In this document: in pieces, positions 1 through 6,483 of the stretch
Numbering within the stretch: the first letter of the stretch is position 1
Layout of the letters: each line of letters opens with the position of its first letter
Origin: CANKBT01 sp038236005
GTDB lineage: Bacteria; Actinomycetota; Actinomycetes; Mycobacteriales; SCTD01
DNA: 13,828 bases
Assembly (NCBI GenBank): GCA_038236005.1
Contig: JBBSTI010000093.1
Coordinates: forward strand, 1 to 13,828
Direction: 5' to 3'
Made by a program: the position numbers and the translations under genes
Notes under the pieces: model-generated
The model's database searches: none
Seen by the model: the letters and a program-made list of their open reading frames with translations, nothing else
Told to the model about the DNA's origin: nothing

Positions 1-1
1 C

Positions 2-415
2 ATCATCGGCAACGGCGCCGGGCTGGTCATGTCCACGCTCGACGTCGTGGCGTACGCCGGTGAGGCTCATGGCGGAGTGAAGCCGGCCAACTTCCTCGAC
101 ATCGGCGGCGGCGCCTCGGCCGAGGTGATGACGAACGGGCTGGAGATCATCTTGTCCGACCCGGACGTGCGAAGCGTGTTCGTGAACGTGTTCGGCGGGA
201 TCACCTCCTGCGACGCGGTGGCCCACGGCATCGTCGGCGCGCTGGAGATGCTCGGCGACGAGGCTACCAAGCCGCTCGTCGTTCGCCTGGACGGCAACAA
301 CGTGGAGGAGGGGCGGCAGATCTTGCAAGACGCCAACCACCCGCTCGTCACGGTCATGGACACGATGGACGGAGCGGCCGACAAGGCTGCGGAGCTGGCA
401 GGGACGTCGAAGTGA
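2..415 (+). CDS. sucC: Succinyl-CoA synthetase (ADP-forming) beta subunit, 3' part
   Basis: This is the last 137 codons of sucC; the start lies before the window and the frame is open from base 2. With SucD the subunit forms cytoplasmic succinyl-CoA ligase, which turns succinyl-CoA into succinate with nucleotide triphosphate formation in the TCA cycle; the beta subunit sets nucleotide specificity. The visible part is the C-terminal CoA-ligase domain. IGNGAGLVMSTLD is the usual hinge motif, followed by the PANFLDIGGGAS phosphate/CoA-contacting loop and VNVFGGITSCD. The stop TGA (413-415) overlaps the sucD GTG by four bases (GTGA), so translation is probably coupled, as expected for a 1:1 complex. 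Identification is by motif recognition of a very conserved family. Nothing is unusual apart from truncation by the window edge. Confidence 0.97.
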   Translation: MIGNGAGLVMSTLDVVAYAGEAHGGVKPANFLDIGGGASAEVMTNGLEIILSDPDVRSVFVNVFGGITSCDAVAHGIVGALEMLGDEATKPLVVRLDGNNVEEGRQILQDANHPLVTVMDTMDGAADKAAELAGTSK

Positions 416-1287
416 GCATCTTCCTCAACGCGGACAGCAAGATCATCGTCCAGGGCATCACCGGGTCGGAGGGCACCAAGCACACCCGCCGGATGGTGGC
501 CTCGGGCTCCCAGGTCGTCGGGGGTGTGAACCCCCGCAAGGCCGGCACCGACGTCGACGGGATCCCGGTCTTCGCGACCGTCGCCGAGGCCATGAAGGAG
601 ACCGGCGCCGACGTCTCGGTGGTGTTCGTCCCGCCGCCGTTCGCCCGCGCCGCGGTGGAGGAGGCCGTGGACGCCGGCATCGGGCTCGTGGTCGTCATCA
701 CCGAGGGCATCCCGGTCCACGACAGCGCAGCCTTCTGGCAGTACTGCCAGGATGCCGGCGGCAAGACGCGGATCATCGGCCCGAACTGTCCCGGTCTGAT
801 CAGCCCCGGCAGCTCCAACGCGGGCATCATCCCGGCCACGATCACGCCCCCCGGCCGGATCGGGCTGGTCTCCAAGAGCGGCACCCTGACCTACCAGATG
901 ATGTACGAGCTGCGCGACTTCGGGTTCTCCACCGCGGTCGGCATCGGCGGCGACCCAGTCGTCGGCACGACGCACATCGACTGTTTGCAGGCCTTCCAGG
1001 ACGACCCCGACACCGACGCGATCGTCATGATCGGCGAGATCGGTGGTGACGCCGAGGAGCGGGCAGCGGCCTACATCAAGGACAACATCACCAAGCCCGT
1101 CGTCGGCTACGTCGCCGGGTTCACCGCCCCCGAGGGCAAGACGATGGGCCACGCCGGCGCCATCGTCTCCGGCTCCTCGGGCACCGCGCAGGCCAAGCAG
1201 GACGCCCTCGAGGCGGCCGGGGTCAAGGTCGGCAAGACGCCGTCCGCCACCGCACAGCTGATGCGGGAGATCATGCAGTCGCTGTAG
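412..1287 (+). CDS. sucD: Succinyl-CoA synthetase alpha subunit
   Basis: This 291-residue protein, the usual SucD length, is the alpha subunit that carries the phosphohistidine intermediate of succinyl-CoA ligase (TCA cycle, cytoplasm). The N-terminal CoA-binding Rossmann domain opens with IIVQGITGSEGTKHT. GPNCPG lies at residues 123-128. The catalytic histidine is His247 in GHAGAI, matching E. coli His246. The C-terminal ligase domain ends in MREIMQSL. The start is the GTG at 412 because it overlaps the sucC stop and gives the family's normal N-terminus. It is presumably the last gene of the sucCD operon: the next gene converges from the other strand, with a strong inverted repeat (1296-1362) in the 87-base gap. 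No key residue is missing. Confidence 0.98.
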   Translation: MSIFLNADSKIIVQGITGSEGTKHTRRMVASGSQVVGGVNPRKAGTDVDGIPVFATVAEAMKETGADVSVVFVPPPFARAAVEEAVDAGIGLVVVITEGIPVHDSAAFWQYCQDAGGKTRIIGPNCPGLISPGSSNAGIIPATITPPGRIGLVSKSGTLTYQMMYELRDFGFSTAVGIGGDPVVGTTHIDCLQAFQDDPDTDAIVMIGEIGGDAEERAAAYIKDNITKPVVGYVAGFTAPEGKTMGHAGAIVSGSSGTAQAKQDALEAAGVKVGKTPSATAQLMREIMQSL

Positions 1288-1295
1288 TCCCCCTG

Positions 1296-1362
1296 CGCCG
1301 TGATCTTCCTCAGATGGCGAGAATGTGTCCGCAAGGACCCACTTCTGAGGAAGATCGCGGTG
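1296..1362. terminator. Nested inverted repeat, likely bidirectional terminator
   Basis: The arms 1302-1314 and 1344-1356 are a perfect 13-bp inverted repeat (GATCTTCCTCAGA / TCTGAGGAAGATC). Pairing continues outward through 1296-1301 with 1357-1362, allowing two G-U pairs, for about 19 bp. Inside the loop a second hairpin (1324-1330 with 1335-1341, 6 of 7 pairs) closes on a GCAA tetraloop at 1331-1334. It sits between the convergent stops of sucD (1287) and the minus-strand gene (1375), where a two-way transcription stop is expected. There is no clear T-run on either side. The elaborate nested shape could also mark a dispersed palindromic repeat. The structure is read directly; the terminator role is inferred from position. 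Confidence 0.7.
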
Positions 1363-1374
1363 GGGAGAGGGGTG

Positions 1375-2367
1375 TCAGCAGCTCCCGGCCGTACGGCAGA
1401 GCCCGTCCTGGACGAGCCCGGCCACGGTGACGGCGCCGGCGACGTCGGTCCCCTCGCCCACGCCGTACGACCAGACGGCGACCAGGTCGTCCACGGCGAT
1501 CGCCCCGTAGTAGACCGGGAACGGGTAGAAGGCGCCGCCGCCGACCGCGCCGAACCGGGCGAAGACGTACGGGTCCTCGGACACGACCTCGTGCTTGTAC
1601 GAGACCTGCGTCGGCGAGGTCTGACCGCCATAGGTCGTGCTGTAGGTCGCGATCGGGCAGGAGGCCACCGCGGCCCGGAAAGCCTGCACGGCTGCTGCGG
1701 CCTCGGCGGGGCTCGCGAGCCGGCTGACCTCGTCACGGACACCGGGGCCTTCCGGGACGGCCCGACCACCCGGCGCCTCCTGCCGGTAGTCGCCGGACAC
1801 GAACGACGCCGAGGGGCGGCCCACCGGCGCACCGCAGGGCTCGATGTCCCAGGGCTGCGACGTGCGGCTGCTGGCGTTGCGGATCCAGGCCGCGCCCCCG
1901 GACGCGGGGAACGCGGACTCCAGCGACGACACGGTGACCAACGTGCTGGCCGGCAGGGTGGCGGTCGAGCCGGGCGTGGGGGACGCGATCAGGGTCGGCT
2001 GGAGGTCGGTCGGTTCCGGCGGGACCTGTTCCACGATCGCCCCGCCGTCCGGTCCGACCCGGCAGGTGACGCCGGACGGCCGCGTCATCGTCGCGCAGGG
2101 GTCGGGGGTCCGTGTCGGGTCGGACGTGGCGGTCGGGCCGGCCGCGGACGGGGTGCCCGGCACCACCAGCGACTGCTCGCCGGGCCCGTCGACGAGCAGG
2201 GCAACCCCACCACCGAGGGCGGCGACGAGCACCACGCCCGTCCCGGCGAGCAGGGCTTGGGCGCGGCGCGCACGCTGGCGACCACGGGCCCGGACCTGGT
2301 CGGCGCCGACCAGCGGCACCGGGGTGGTCGAGAGCGGGCCGAGCGGGTCGGTCGGTTCCTCAGTCAT
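1375..2367 (-). CDS. Unrecognised single-pass membrane protein paired with ECF sigma factor
   Basis: I do not recognise a family for this 330-residue protein. Residues 1-37 are polar and end in a basic cluster (RARGRQRARRAQ). One membrane helix follows at about 38-59. The rest should lie outside the cell: a Pro/Thr/Ser-rich stretch (about 70-145), then a compact region rich in Tyr, Phe and Trp (about 155-330). All six cysteines (91, 102, 178, 237, 324, 330) are on the outer side, so up to three disulfides are possible. The ATG at 2367 lies inside the sigma gene's 3' end (8-base overlap) and has a GGAGG at 2374-2378 with a 6-base spacer, so the two genes are co-transcribed and probably coupled. 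That pairing suggests a role tied to the sigma factor, such as a membrane anti-sigma factor or an envelope sensor. However, the cytoplasmic tail is short and shows no zinc-binding anti-sigma (ZAS) motif, so this is inference. Confidence 0.75.
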   Translation of the reverse strand: MTEEPTDPLGPLSTTPVPLVGADQVRARGRQRARRAQALLAGTGVVLVAALGGGVALLVDGPGEQSLVVPGTPSAAGPTATSDPTRTPDPCATMTRPSGVTCRVGPDGGAIVEQVPPEPTDLQPTLIASPTPGSTATLPASTLVTVSSLESAFPASGGAAWIRNASSRTSQPWDIEPCGAPVGRPSASFVSGDYRQEAPGGRAVPEGPGVRDEVSRLASPAEAAAAVQAFRAAVASCPIATYSTTYGGQTSPTQVSYKHEVVSEDPYVFARFGAVGGGAFYPFPVYYGAIAVDDLVAVWSYGVGEGTDVAGAVTVAGLVQDGLCRTAGSC

Positions 2368-2878
2368 CCTGAGCCTCCGCGAGGTGGTCGGTGGGGTCGG
2401 TGAGCAGCAGCGCCAGCGCAGCGCGGCCGCGGGACAGCCTGGCCTTGACGGTGCCCTCGGGGCTGCCGGTCTCGGCGGCCACCTCGGCGACCGAGAGGTC
2501 CCCGAGGTGATGCAGCACGATGGCGCGCCGCTGGGCCTCGGGCAGTTGCTTCAGCGCTGCGACCAGGGCCACCCGGTCCGGCGACAGGGCGGGCACGTCC
2601 GGCGCCGGGCCCAGCCGGCGAAGCAGTCCGCGACCGACCCTGGCCCGCCGGAACCGGGACACCGCGAGCCGCCAGGCGACCTGGCGGACCCAGGCCTCCG
2701 GGGCGTCGTACGCCGAGACCGTGCCCCAGCGCTGCCACGCCCTCGCGTACGCCTCCTGGACGCAGTCCTGCGCCTCGGCGAGCTCGCCGGTCATCGCGTG
2801 CAGCTGGCGCACCAGCCGGGGGGCGGATGCGGCGTAGAACGCGTCGAAGTCGCCCTCGTGATCGGTGCGACGGTCCAT
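2360..2878 (-). CDS. ECF sigma factor, SigE-like family
   Basis: This 172-residue RNA polymerase sigma-70 factor is of the extracytoplasmic-function type. Sigma region 2 spans about residues 10-80 (FDAFYAASAPRLVRQLHAMT, then the helix with AQDCVQEAYARAWQRW and the EAWVRQVAWRLAVSRFRR end). A short linker leads to region 4 at about 105-158, with a helix-turn-helix around LGDLSVAEVAAETGSPEGTV followed by KARLSRGRAAL. It lacks regions 1 and 3, as ECF factors do. The ATG at 2878 gives the standard length; the frame stays open upstream to 3007, but those 43 residues look non-coding and would extend past the normal N-terminus. No clear Shine-Dalgarno precedes 2878. The stop overlaps the membrane-protein gene by 8 bases. 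It is divergent from the DUF6350 gene across 131 bases. The regulon cannot be read from this sequence. Confidence 0.93.
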   Translation of the reverse strand: MDRRTDHEGDFDAFYAASAPRLVRQLHAMTGELAEAQDCVQEAYARAWQRWGTVSAYDAPEAWVRQVAWRLAVSRFRRARVGRGLLRRLGPAPDVPALSPDRVALVAALKQLPEAQRRAIVLHHLGDLSVAEVAAETGSPEGTVKARLSRGRAALALLLTDPTDHLAEAQDD

Positions 2879-2950
2879 GGGCACCAGTGAACGCGGTCCT
2901 GGTCCGATCGTCGTCGCGGTCCTGGCTGCTGTCGACACGTCAGGGACACG

Positions 2951-2964
2951 CACGGCACGCCGTG
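2951..2964. promoter_or_regulatory. Palindrome in sigma / DUF6350 divergent gap
   Basis: CACGGC-AC-GCCGTG is a 6-bp inverted repeat with a 2-base centre. It lies about 73 bases before the sigma-factor start and 46 bases before the DUF6350 start, in the only non-coding stretch the two genes share. It could be an operator. Short GC palindromes arise often by chance in DNA this GC-rich, so the weight is low. Confidence 0.25.
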
Positions 2965-3009
2965 CCGGTTGCAGCCCATCACGGGCTCGGGCTGTCAAAG
3001 TCCTCAAGC

Positions 3010-4188
3010 GTGACGTCCACGCTGCAACGACCCGCCCGAGCGTCCCGCACGAGCCGTACGCCGGCGACCGCCCCGGTCGGCGTGCTTCGGGCCGGGCTGC
3101 CTTCAGCCCTGTGGGCGACGACCGCCGGGCTGGTGCTCGTCGCCGTCCCCGTCCTGCTGGGGTGGGTGGCGGACAGTCGCGGCGGCGCTGGCACGGCCGA
3201 GACGCTCGCGACGGCAGGTCAGCTCTGGCTGCTCGCGCACGGCGCGGCGCTCAGCACCCCCGCCGGCCCGGTCGATCTCGTGCCGCTGGGGCTGACGCTG
3301 CTGCCGATCGCGCTGCTCCACCGGGCCGGCCGGCACGCGGTCGCCCTGCATCCGGTCGCCGACCTGCGCGATGCGGCGCGGCTGACCGGGGCGGTGGCCC
3401 TGCCGTACGCCTTGGGGGTGGCCCTGCTCTCGGTCGTCGCGGTCACGCCCTCGGTCACGGTGTCGATCGTGCAGGCGCTGAGCGGTGGGCTGCTGCTCGG
3501 GACGTTCGCGGCCGGTGTCGGCGTGGTGCGGCAGGCCGGGCTCGGGGGGTCGGTGCGGTCGGCGTGCCCGTCCCGGCTGCGCTCGCCCTTGGTGGCTGGT
3601 GCGGCGGGGCTGCTTGCCGTGCTCGCGGCCGGCGGGTCGACCGTCGCCGTGATGACCGGGGTGCACGCCGGCCGGTCGCTCGAGTTCCTCGCGGGCACCG
3701 AGCCGGGCCTGGTGGGCGGCCTGCTGGTCGTGCTCGGCGCCCTGGCGCTGCTCCCGGTCGCGGTGGTCTGGGCAGCCGGCTGGCTGGTCGGCCCCGGGTT
3801 CTCGGTCGGGGTGGGGACGACGGTCGGTCCGTTCGACACCCAGCTCGGCGCGGTGCCCTCGCTGCCGCTGCTGGGCGCGCTCCCGGCCTCGGGACCGCCG
3901 ACCTGGCTCGCGGTGCTGGTCCTGGTCGTTCCCCTGCTGGCCGGCGCGCTCGCCGGGCTGATCGTGCTCCGGCGCGGTGGTGGCTGGACCGACGCAGCAC
4001 TGGCCGGGCCGGTCGCCGGGCTCGGGCTGGCCGTGCTGGCCGCGGCCTGCGCGGGGCCGCTGGCGGGTGGCCGGCTCGGCGACGTGGGACCGATGGCGTG
4101 GTCGGTCGGGCTCGCGTTCGCCGCCGAGGTGACGGCCGGCGCCCTGGCCGTGGTGGGCGCCCAGCACCTGCGGTCCCGACGCCCCTGA
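3010..4188 (+). CDS. DUF6350 / PerM-like polytopic membrane protein
   Basis: This 392-residue, very hydrophobic protein has about nine or ten predicted membrane helices (for example residues 27-52, 88-104, 127-147, 153-174, 195-216, 234-258, 299-320, 331-350 and 362-384). It carries the motif I associate with DUF6350: WLVGPGFSVGVGT (258-270), then GPFDTQLG and PSLPLLGALP (283-292). M. tuberculosis PerM (Rv0955) belongs to this family, lies in the same neighbourhood (sucCD upstream, purN-purH downstream), and has been linked to cell division and persistence. The function in this organism is inferred from that relative. The start is uncertain: the frame is open from 2827, but the GTG at 3010 gives a sensible polar N-terminus and leaves room for the divergent sigma gene. 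No clear Shine-Dalgarno is visible. The stop lies 4 bases from the convergent stop at 4193, with no room for a terminator hairpin. Confidence 0.85.
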   Translation: MTSTLQRPARASRTSRTPATAPVGVLRAGLPSALWATTAGLVLVAVPVLLGWVADSRGGAGTAETLATAGQLWLLAHGAALSTPAGPVDLVPLGLTLLPIALLHRAGRHAVALHPVADLRDAARLTGAVALPYALGVALLSVVAVTPSVTVSIVQALSGGLLLGTFAAGVGVVRQAGLGGSVRSACPSRLRSPLVAGAAGLLAVLAAGGSTVAVMTGVHAGRSLEFLAGTEPGLVGGLLVVLGALALLPVAVVWAAGWLVGPGFSVGVGTTVGPFDTQLGAVPSLPLLGALPASGPPTWLAVLVLVVPLLAGALAGLIVLRRGGGWTDAALAGPVAGLGLAVLAAACAGPLAGGRLGDVGPMAWSVGLAFAAEVTAGALAVVGAQHLRSRRP

Positions 4189-4192
4189 GTCG

Positions 4193-4657
4193 TCAGCCGA
4201 CGCGGAAGACGTTCTCGAGCTGCTGCTGGCAGACCTTGTCCTGGGCGACCGAGAACGACGCCCGGCGACAGTCCTCGAAGCGCTGCAGGTCGTCCTGCAG
4301 GGAGAACAGGATGCCGCCGGCGACCGCCAGTGAGCTCAGCCCCAGCGCGATCCCGGCGATCGGGAAGCCGGCGGAGCGACTCTCGGCCCGGGCCCGTCGT
4401 CGGGCGAAGGATCCGAGCAGCACGGCAGGCATCCCGAAGGCGACGGCGCCGAACAGGGTCCAGCTGGAGGCGAGGGCGAGGATGCCGAGCACCAGGACGA
4501 GCACGTCACGGTTGCCCGAGCCCTTGGGGGCGGGCAGCGGGGACTGAGTCCTCGGGGCTCCGAAGGGCGGCGGTTCCGGCGCGTCCGGACGGTGCTCCGG
4601 ACCGCGCGGCAGGGCGTCCGGGTCCGGCGGCGCGTAAGGGTCCACGGGTGCGCTCAC
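4193..4657 (-). CDS. Small two-helix membrane protein (DUF4190-like)
   Basis: This 154-residue protein has a Pro/Asp/Glu-rich N-terminus (1-45), two hydrophobic helices (about 52-84 and 97-120) joined by a basic loop (ARRRARAESRS), and a charged tail holding Cys130 and Cys143. The helix-basic loop-helix plan, with Gly/Ala-rich helices, resembles actinobacterial DUF4190-type proteins; the function is unknown. The GTG at 4657 is chosen because TAGCGT lies 7 bases upstream on the minus strand, a typical leaderless start, and the Pro-rich N-terminus is usual for such proteins. The gene upstream on the same strand ends 29 bases away and has the same architecture, so the pair looks like an old duplication and may also be co-transcribed. 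Confidence 0.8.
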   Translation of the reverse strand: MSAPVDPYAPPDPDALPRGPEHRPDAPEPPPFGAPRTQSPLPAPKGSGNRDVLVLVLGILALASSWTLFGAVAFGMPAVLLGSFARRRARAESRSAGFPIAGIALGLSSLAVAGGILFSLQDDLQRFEDCRRASFSVAQDKVCQQQLENVFRVG

Positions 4658-4664
4658 CCCGCCC

Positions 4665-4670
4665 ACGCTA
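4665..4670 (-). promoter_or_regulatory. -10 element for a leaderless gene
   Basis: TAGCGT on the minus strand ends 7 bases before the GTG at 4657, so transcription should start at or next to the start codon. It matches the TANNNT pattern of actinobacterial -10 elements. I see no clear -35. The next feature pair (5116-5121 with the GTG at 5129) repeats the same hexamer and spacing. Confidence 0.5.
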
Positions 4671-4686
4671 GCCCGCCCGTGATCGC

Positions 4687-5088
4687 TCACCCGGCCCGCT
4701 CGCGCTCCTGGGCCAGCCGTTCGGCGCAGACCTGGAAGGCCTGCGTACGGGCCTCGCGGGATCCGTCCGCGACCTGCCGCACGCAGTCCTGGTAGCGCTC
4801 CCCGGCCGGGCCGCGCGTGTAGTAGAAGCCGTACGCCTGGAGCCCGGCGAACAGCAGGATGCCGACCGCGCCCAGCGCGATCCCGGCGCGGGCCGACCGG
4901 CGGTTCGTCGCCTCGCCGTTGCGGACCCGTCGCAGGGCGAACAGCCCCAGCACGATCGCGACGATCCCGGCCAGCAGCCCCGGCCCGAGCAGGACCAGCA
5001 GCGGGATCGAGAACGCGCCCAACCCGAGGGCTGCGGTGCCGAGCCCGTTGCGGGGCGCGGTCGGCGTGGGTCCTGAGGCGGCCGTCAT
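4687..5088 (-). CDS. Small two-helix membrane protein, paralogue-like neighbour
   Basis: This 133-residue protein has two hydrophobic helices (about 17-52 and 69-90) separated by a basic loop (RRVRNGEATNRRSAR), then a soluble tail with Cys102 and Cys121 and many Glu and Arg residues. It shares its layout with the protein at 4193-4657 (N-tail, helix, basic loop, helix, two-cysteine tail), but its N-tail is shorter and less Pro-rich. It is a DUF4190-like hypothetical of unknown role. The ATG at 5088 is the only good start; a GGAGG sits just one base before it, an unusually tight spacing, so initiation may use a weaker upstream purine run or be leaderless. It is divergent from the gene at 5129, with only 40 bases between the start codons. 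Confidence 0.78.
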   Translation of the reverse strand: MTAASGPTPTAPRNGLGTAALGLGAFSIPLLVLLGPGLLAGIVAIVLGLFALRRVRNGEATNRRSARAGIALGAVGILLFAGLQAYGFYYTRGPAGERYQDCVRQVADGSREARTQAFQVCAERLAQERERAG

Positions 5089-5115
5089 GCCTCCAGTCTC
5101 GCCGAGCGCGGGGGT

Positions 5116-5121
5116 TAGCGT
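5116..5121 (+). promoter_or_regulatory. -10 element for a leaderless gene
   Basis: TAGCGT ends 7 bases before the GTG at 5129, the spacing expected if transcription begins at the start codon. The G-run just before the GTG is too close to act as a normal ribosome binding site, which supports leaderless expression. No convincing -35 was found. Confidence 0.5.
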
Positions 5122-5128
5122 CGAGGGG

Positions 5129-5818
5129 GTGAACCTCCTGCTGCTGCCGCTCCAGGCGGTGCGAGCCGGGCTGGCGCTCCCGCTGCGCACCGTGTCGTTC
5201 CTGCAGGACCTGGTCACGCTGGTCGAGGACGCCTCCTCGGCGGTCGCCCGGCTCGGCGTGGTCGCGGACCGGGTCGGCACGCTGCTGGACGACGTCGAAC
5301 CTGTCGTGCCGCGGTTCGTGCGGGTCGTCGACCAGGTCGAGCCGGTGATCGAGCGGCTGAGCCTGGCCACCGACCGCGCGTCGGTCGCGGTCGCCGGCGT
5401 CGACACCCTGGTCCGGGACCTCGACGGGCTCCGGCCGACGGTCACAGCGCTGCTCCGAGACCTCGAGCCGATGGCCCAGGCCGTGTCCCGGCTGGACCAG
5501 GCCGTCGTCGGGGAGGCTGGTGCCGTGCTCGCCCAGGCCCGGACGGCGCTGGACGGGCTGCTGGCGATGGACCCTCGGCTGGTCGGCGACGCGACCGACG
5601 TGCTGCACGCCCTGCCCGAGCTGCTGACGCGGATCGACCAGCAGGTCCTGCCGGCCGTCGCAGCCTTGGAAGGGCTGATGCCGGGGGTCGCCCGGCTCAC
5701 CGGGCGCGTCGACCACCTCAGCGGCCAGGTGGTCGAGGTCGGGTCGTTGCTCACCGGGCTCCCCGGCGCCGCGAGGTTGCTGCGGCGCACCGCCCCCGGC
5801 CGGACGATCGACGGCTGA
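5129..5818 (+). CDS. Unrecognised helical-repeat protein
   Basis: I do not recognise this 229-residue protein. It has no cysteine and almost no aromatic residues, and is built almost entirely of Val, Leu, Ala, Arg and Asp in an amphipathic-helix pattern. Short repeats recur: DDVEPVVPRF (54-63), DQVEPVIERL (68-77) and RDLEPMAQAVSRL (110-122), with further Leu/Val-spaced units to about residue 205. The N-terminus (NLLLLPLQAVRAGLALPL) is hydrophobic but short for a membrane span and may lie on the membrane surface. The C-terminus is basic (RLLRRTAPGR). The pattern recalls long amphipathic bundles such as apolipoprotein-like or MCE-like helical regions; that is a structural analogy, not a family assignment. 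The GTG at 5129 is favoured by the -10 hexamer 7 bases upstream; the frame is open further back but runs over the divergent gene. Confidence 0.75.
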   Translation: MNLLLLPLQAVRAGLALPLRTVSFLQDLVTLVEDASSAVARLGVVADRVGTLLDDVEPVVPRFVRVVDQVEPVIERLSLATDRASVAVAGVDTLVRDLDGLRPTVTALLRDLEPMAQAVSRLDQAVVGEAGAVLAQARTALDGLLAMDPRLVGDATDVLHALPELLTRIDQQVLPAVAALEGLMPGVARLTGRVDHLSGQVVEVGSLLTGLPGAARLLRRTAPGRTIDG

Positions 5819-5826
5819 GCCCGCCC

Positions 5827-5869
5827 GGCCGGGTCAAGACCTGCCCGCTAGGGTCGTCAGGCCGGGTCA
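5827..5869 (+). promoter_or_regulatory. Candidate purNH promoter with flanking direct repeat
   Basis: In the 80-base gap before purN, TAGGGT (5849-5854) fits a -10 element. The 10-mer GGCCGGGTCA occurs twice, at 5827-5836 and 5860-5869, 33 bases apart (about three helical turns), bracketing the hexamer. Such an arrangement could be an operator pair. There is no clear -35. The transcript would have a leader of roughly 38 bases carrying the AGGAGG at 5890-5895. Confidence 0.4.
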
Positions 5870-5889
5870 GACGCCCGGGACCGCCTGCG

Positions 5890-5895
5890 AGGAGG
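5890..5895 (+). promoter_or_regulatory. Ribosome binding site of purN
   Basis: A consensus AGGAGG lies 3 bases before the GTG at 5899. It is the strongest Shine-Dalgarno sequence in the window and fixes the purN start. It contrasts with nearby genes that appear leaderless. Confidence 0.75.
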
Positions 5896-5898
5896 ACC

Positions 5899-6483
5899 GT
5901 GACCGACCGGCAGCCCGCCCGCCTGGTGGTGCTTGCGTCGGGCGCAGGGACGACCGCACAGGCGATCTTGGACGCGGCTGCCGATCCGGCCTACGGCGCG
6001 CGGGTCGTCGCTCTGGGCACGGACCGCCCCGGCGCCGGGGCCCTCCGGCGTGCCGAGGCGGCCGGGGTGGGGACCTTCTGCCTGCCGGTCGGGGCGGACC
6101 GGGACGTCTGGGACGCAGCGCTGCTGGCGGCGGTCACCGATCTGCATCCGGACCTGGTGGTCTGCGCCGGGTTCATGCGCCTCCTCGCGCCGGCGTTCGT
6201 CCAACGCTTCCGTTGCGTCAACACCCACCCCGCGCTGCTCCCGGCCTTCCCCGGCGCGCACGCCGTCCGAGACGCGCTGGCGTACGGGGTGAAGGTCTCG
6301 GGCGTCACCGTCCACCTCGTCGACGAGGGCGTCGACACCGGCCCGGTGCTCGCCCAGGCTGCTGTGCCGGTCCTGCCGGGCGACACCCAGGCAAGCCTGC
6401 AGGCCCGCATCCAGGACGTCGAGCGCCCGCTCTTCGTCGACACCGTCGGGCAGCTCGCCCGCGCCCACGCAGGAGTGCCGTGA
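5899..6483 (+). CDS. purN: Phosphoribosylglycinamide formyltransferase (GART)
   Basis: This 194-residue protein, normal for PurN, transfers the formyl group of 10-formyl-tetrahydrofolate to GAR, the third step of purine synthesis, in the cytoplasm. The three catalytic residues are present: Asn108 and His110 in VNTHPALLPAFPG, and Asp146 in GVTVHLVDEGVDTGPVL (E. coli Asn106, His108, Asp144). The phosphate loop reads ASGAGTT rather than the more common SGxGSN/SGxGTN, so Thr19 replaces the usual Asn. The GTG start is set by the AGGAGG just upstream. The stop overlaps the purH GTG by four bases (GTGA), so the two enzymes are translationally coupled; both use the cofactor made by FolD, encoded at the right end of the window. 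Confidence 0.97.
   Translation: MTDRQPARLVVLASGAGTTAQAILDAAADPAYGARVVALGTDRPGAGALRRAEAAGVGTFCLPVGADRDVWDAALLAAVTDLHPDLVVCAGFMRLLAPAFVQRFRCVNTHPALLPAFPGAHAVRDALAYGVKVSGVTVHLVDEGVDTGPVLAQAAVPVLPGDTQASLQARIQDVERPLFVDTVGQLARAHAGVP

Noticed and set aside
67..1152. Long minus-strand open frame opposite sucC and sucD
   Set aside because: Antisense shadow of two very conserved genes; Asp/Arg/Gly/Val-rich composition typical of the reverse frame of GC-rich coding DNA, with no family features.
1300..2403. Plus-strand frame opposite the membrane-protein gene
   Set aside because: It begins inside the inverted repeat, is composed almost wholly of Arg, Gly and Ala, and opposes a gene with a good ribosome site, a membrane helix and an operon link.
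2879..3007. 43-codon N-terminal extension of the sigma factor
   Set aside because: The frame is open, but the peptide lacks sigma features and would exceed the normal ECF length; treated as the divergent promoter region.
4185..4196. CTGA-GTCG-TCAG palindrome at the convergent stops
   Set aside because: It arises simply from two TGA stops facing each other; a 4-bp stem is too short to mean anything.
2865..4547. 560-codon plus-strand frame over the DUF6350 gene
   Set aside because: Arg/Gly/Ala-rich out-of-frame translation; the overlapping frame has a clear membrane-protein pattern and a DUF6350 motif.
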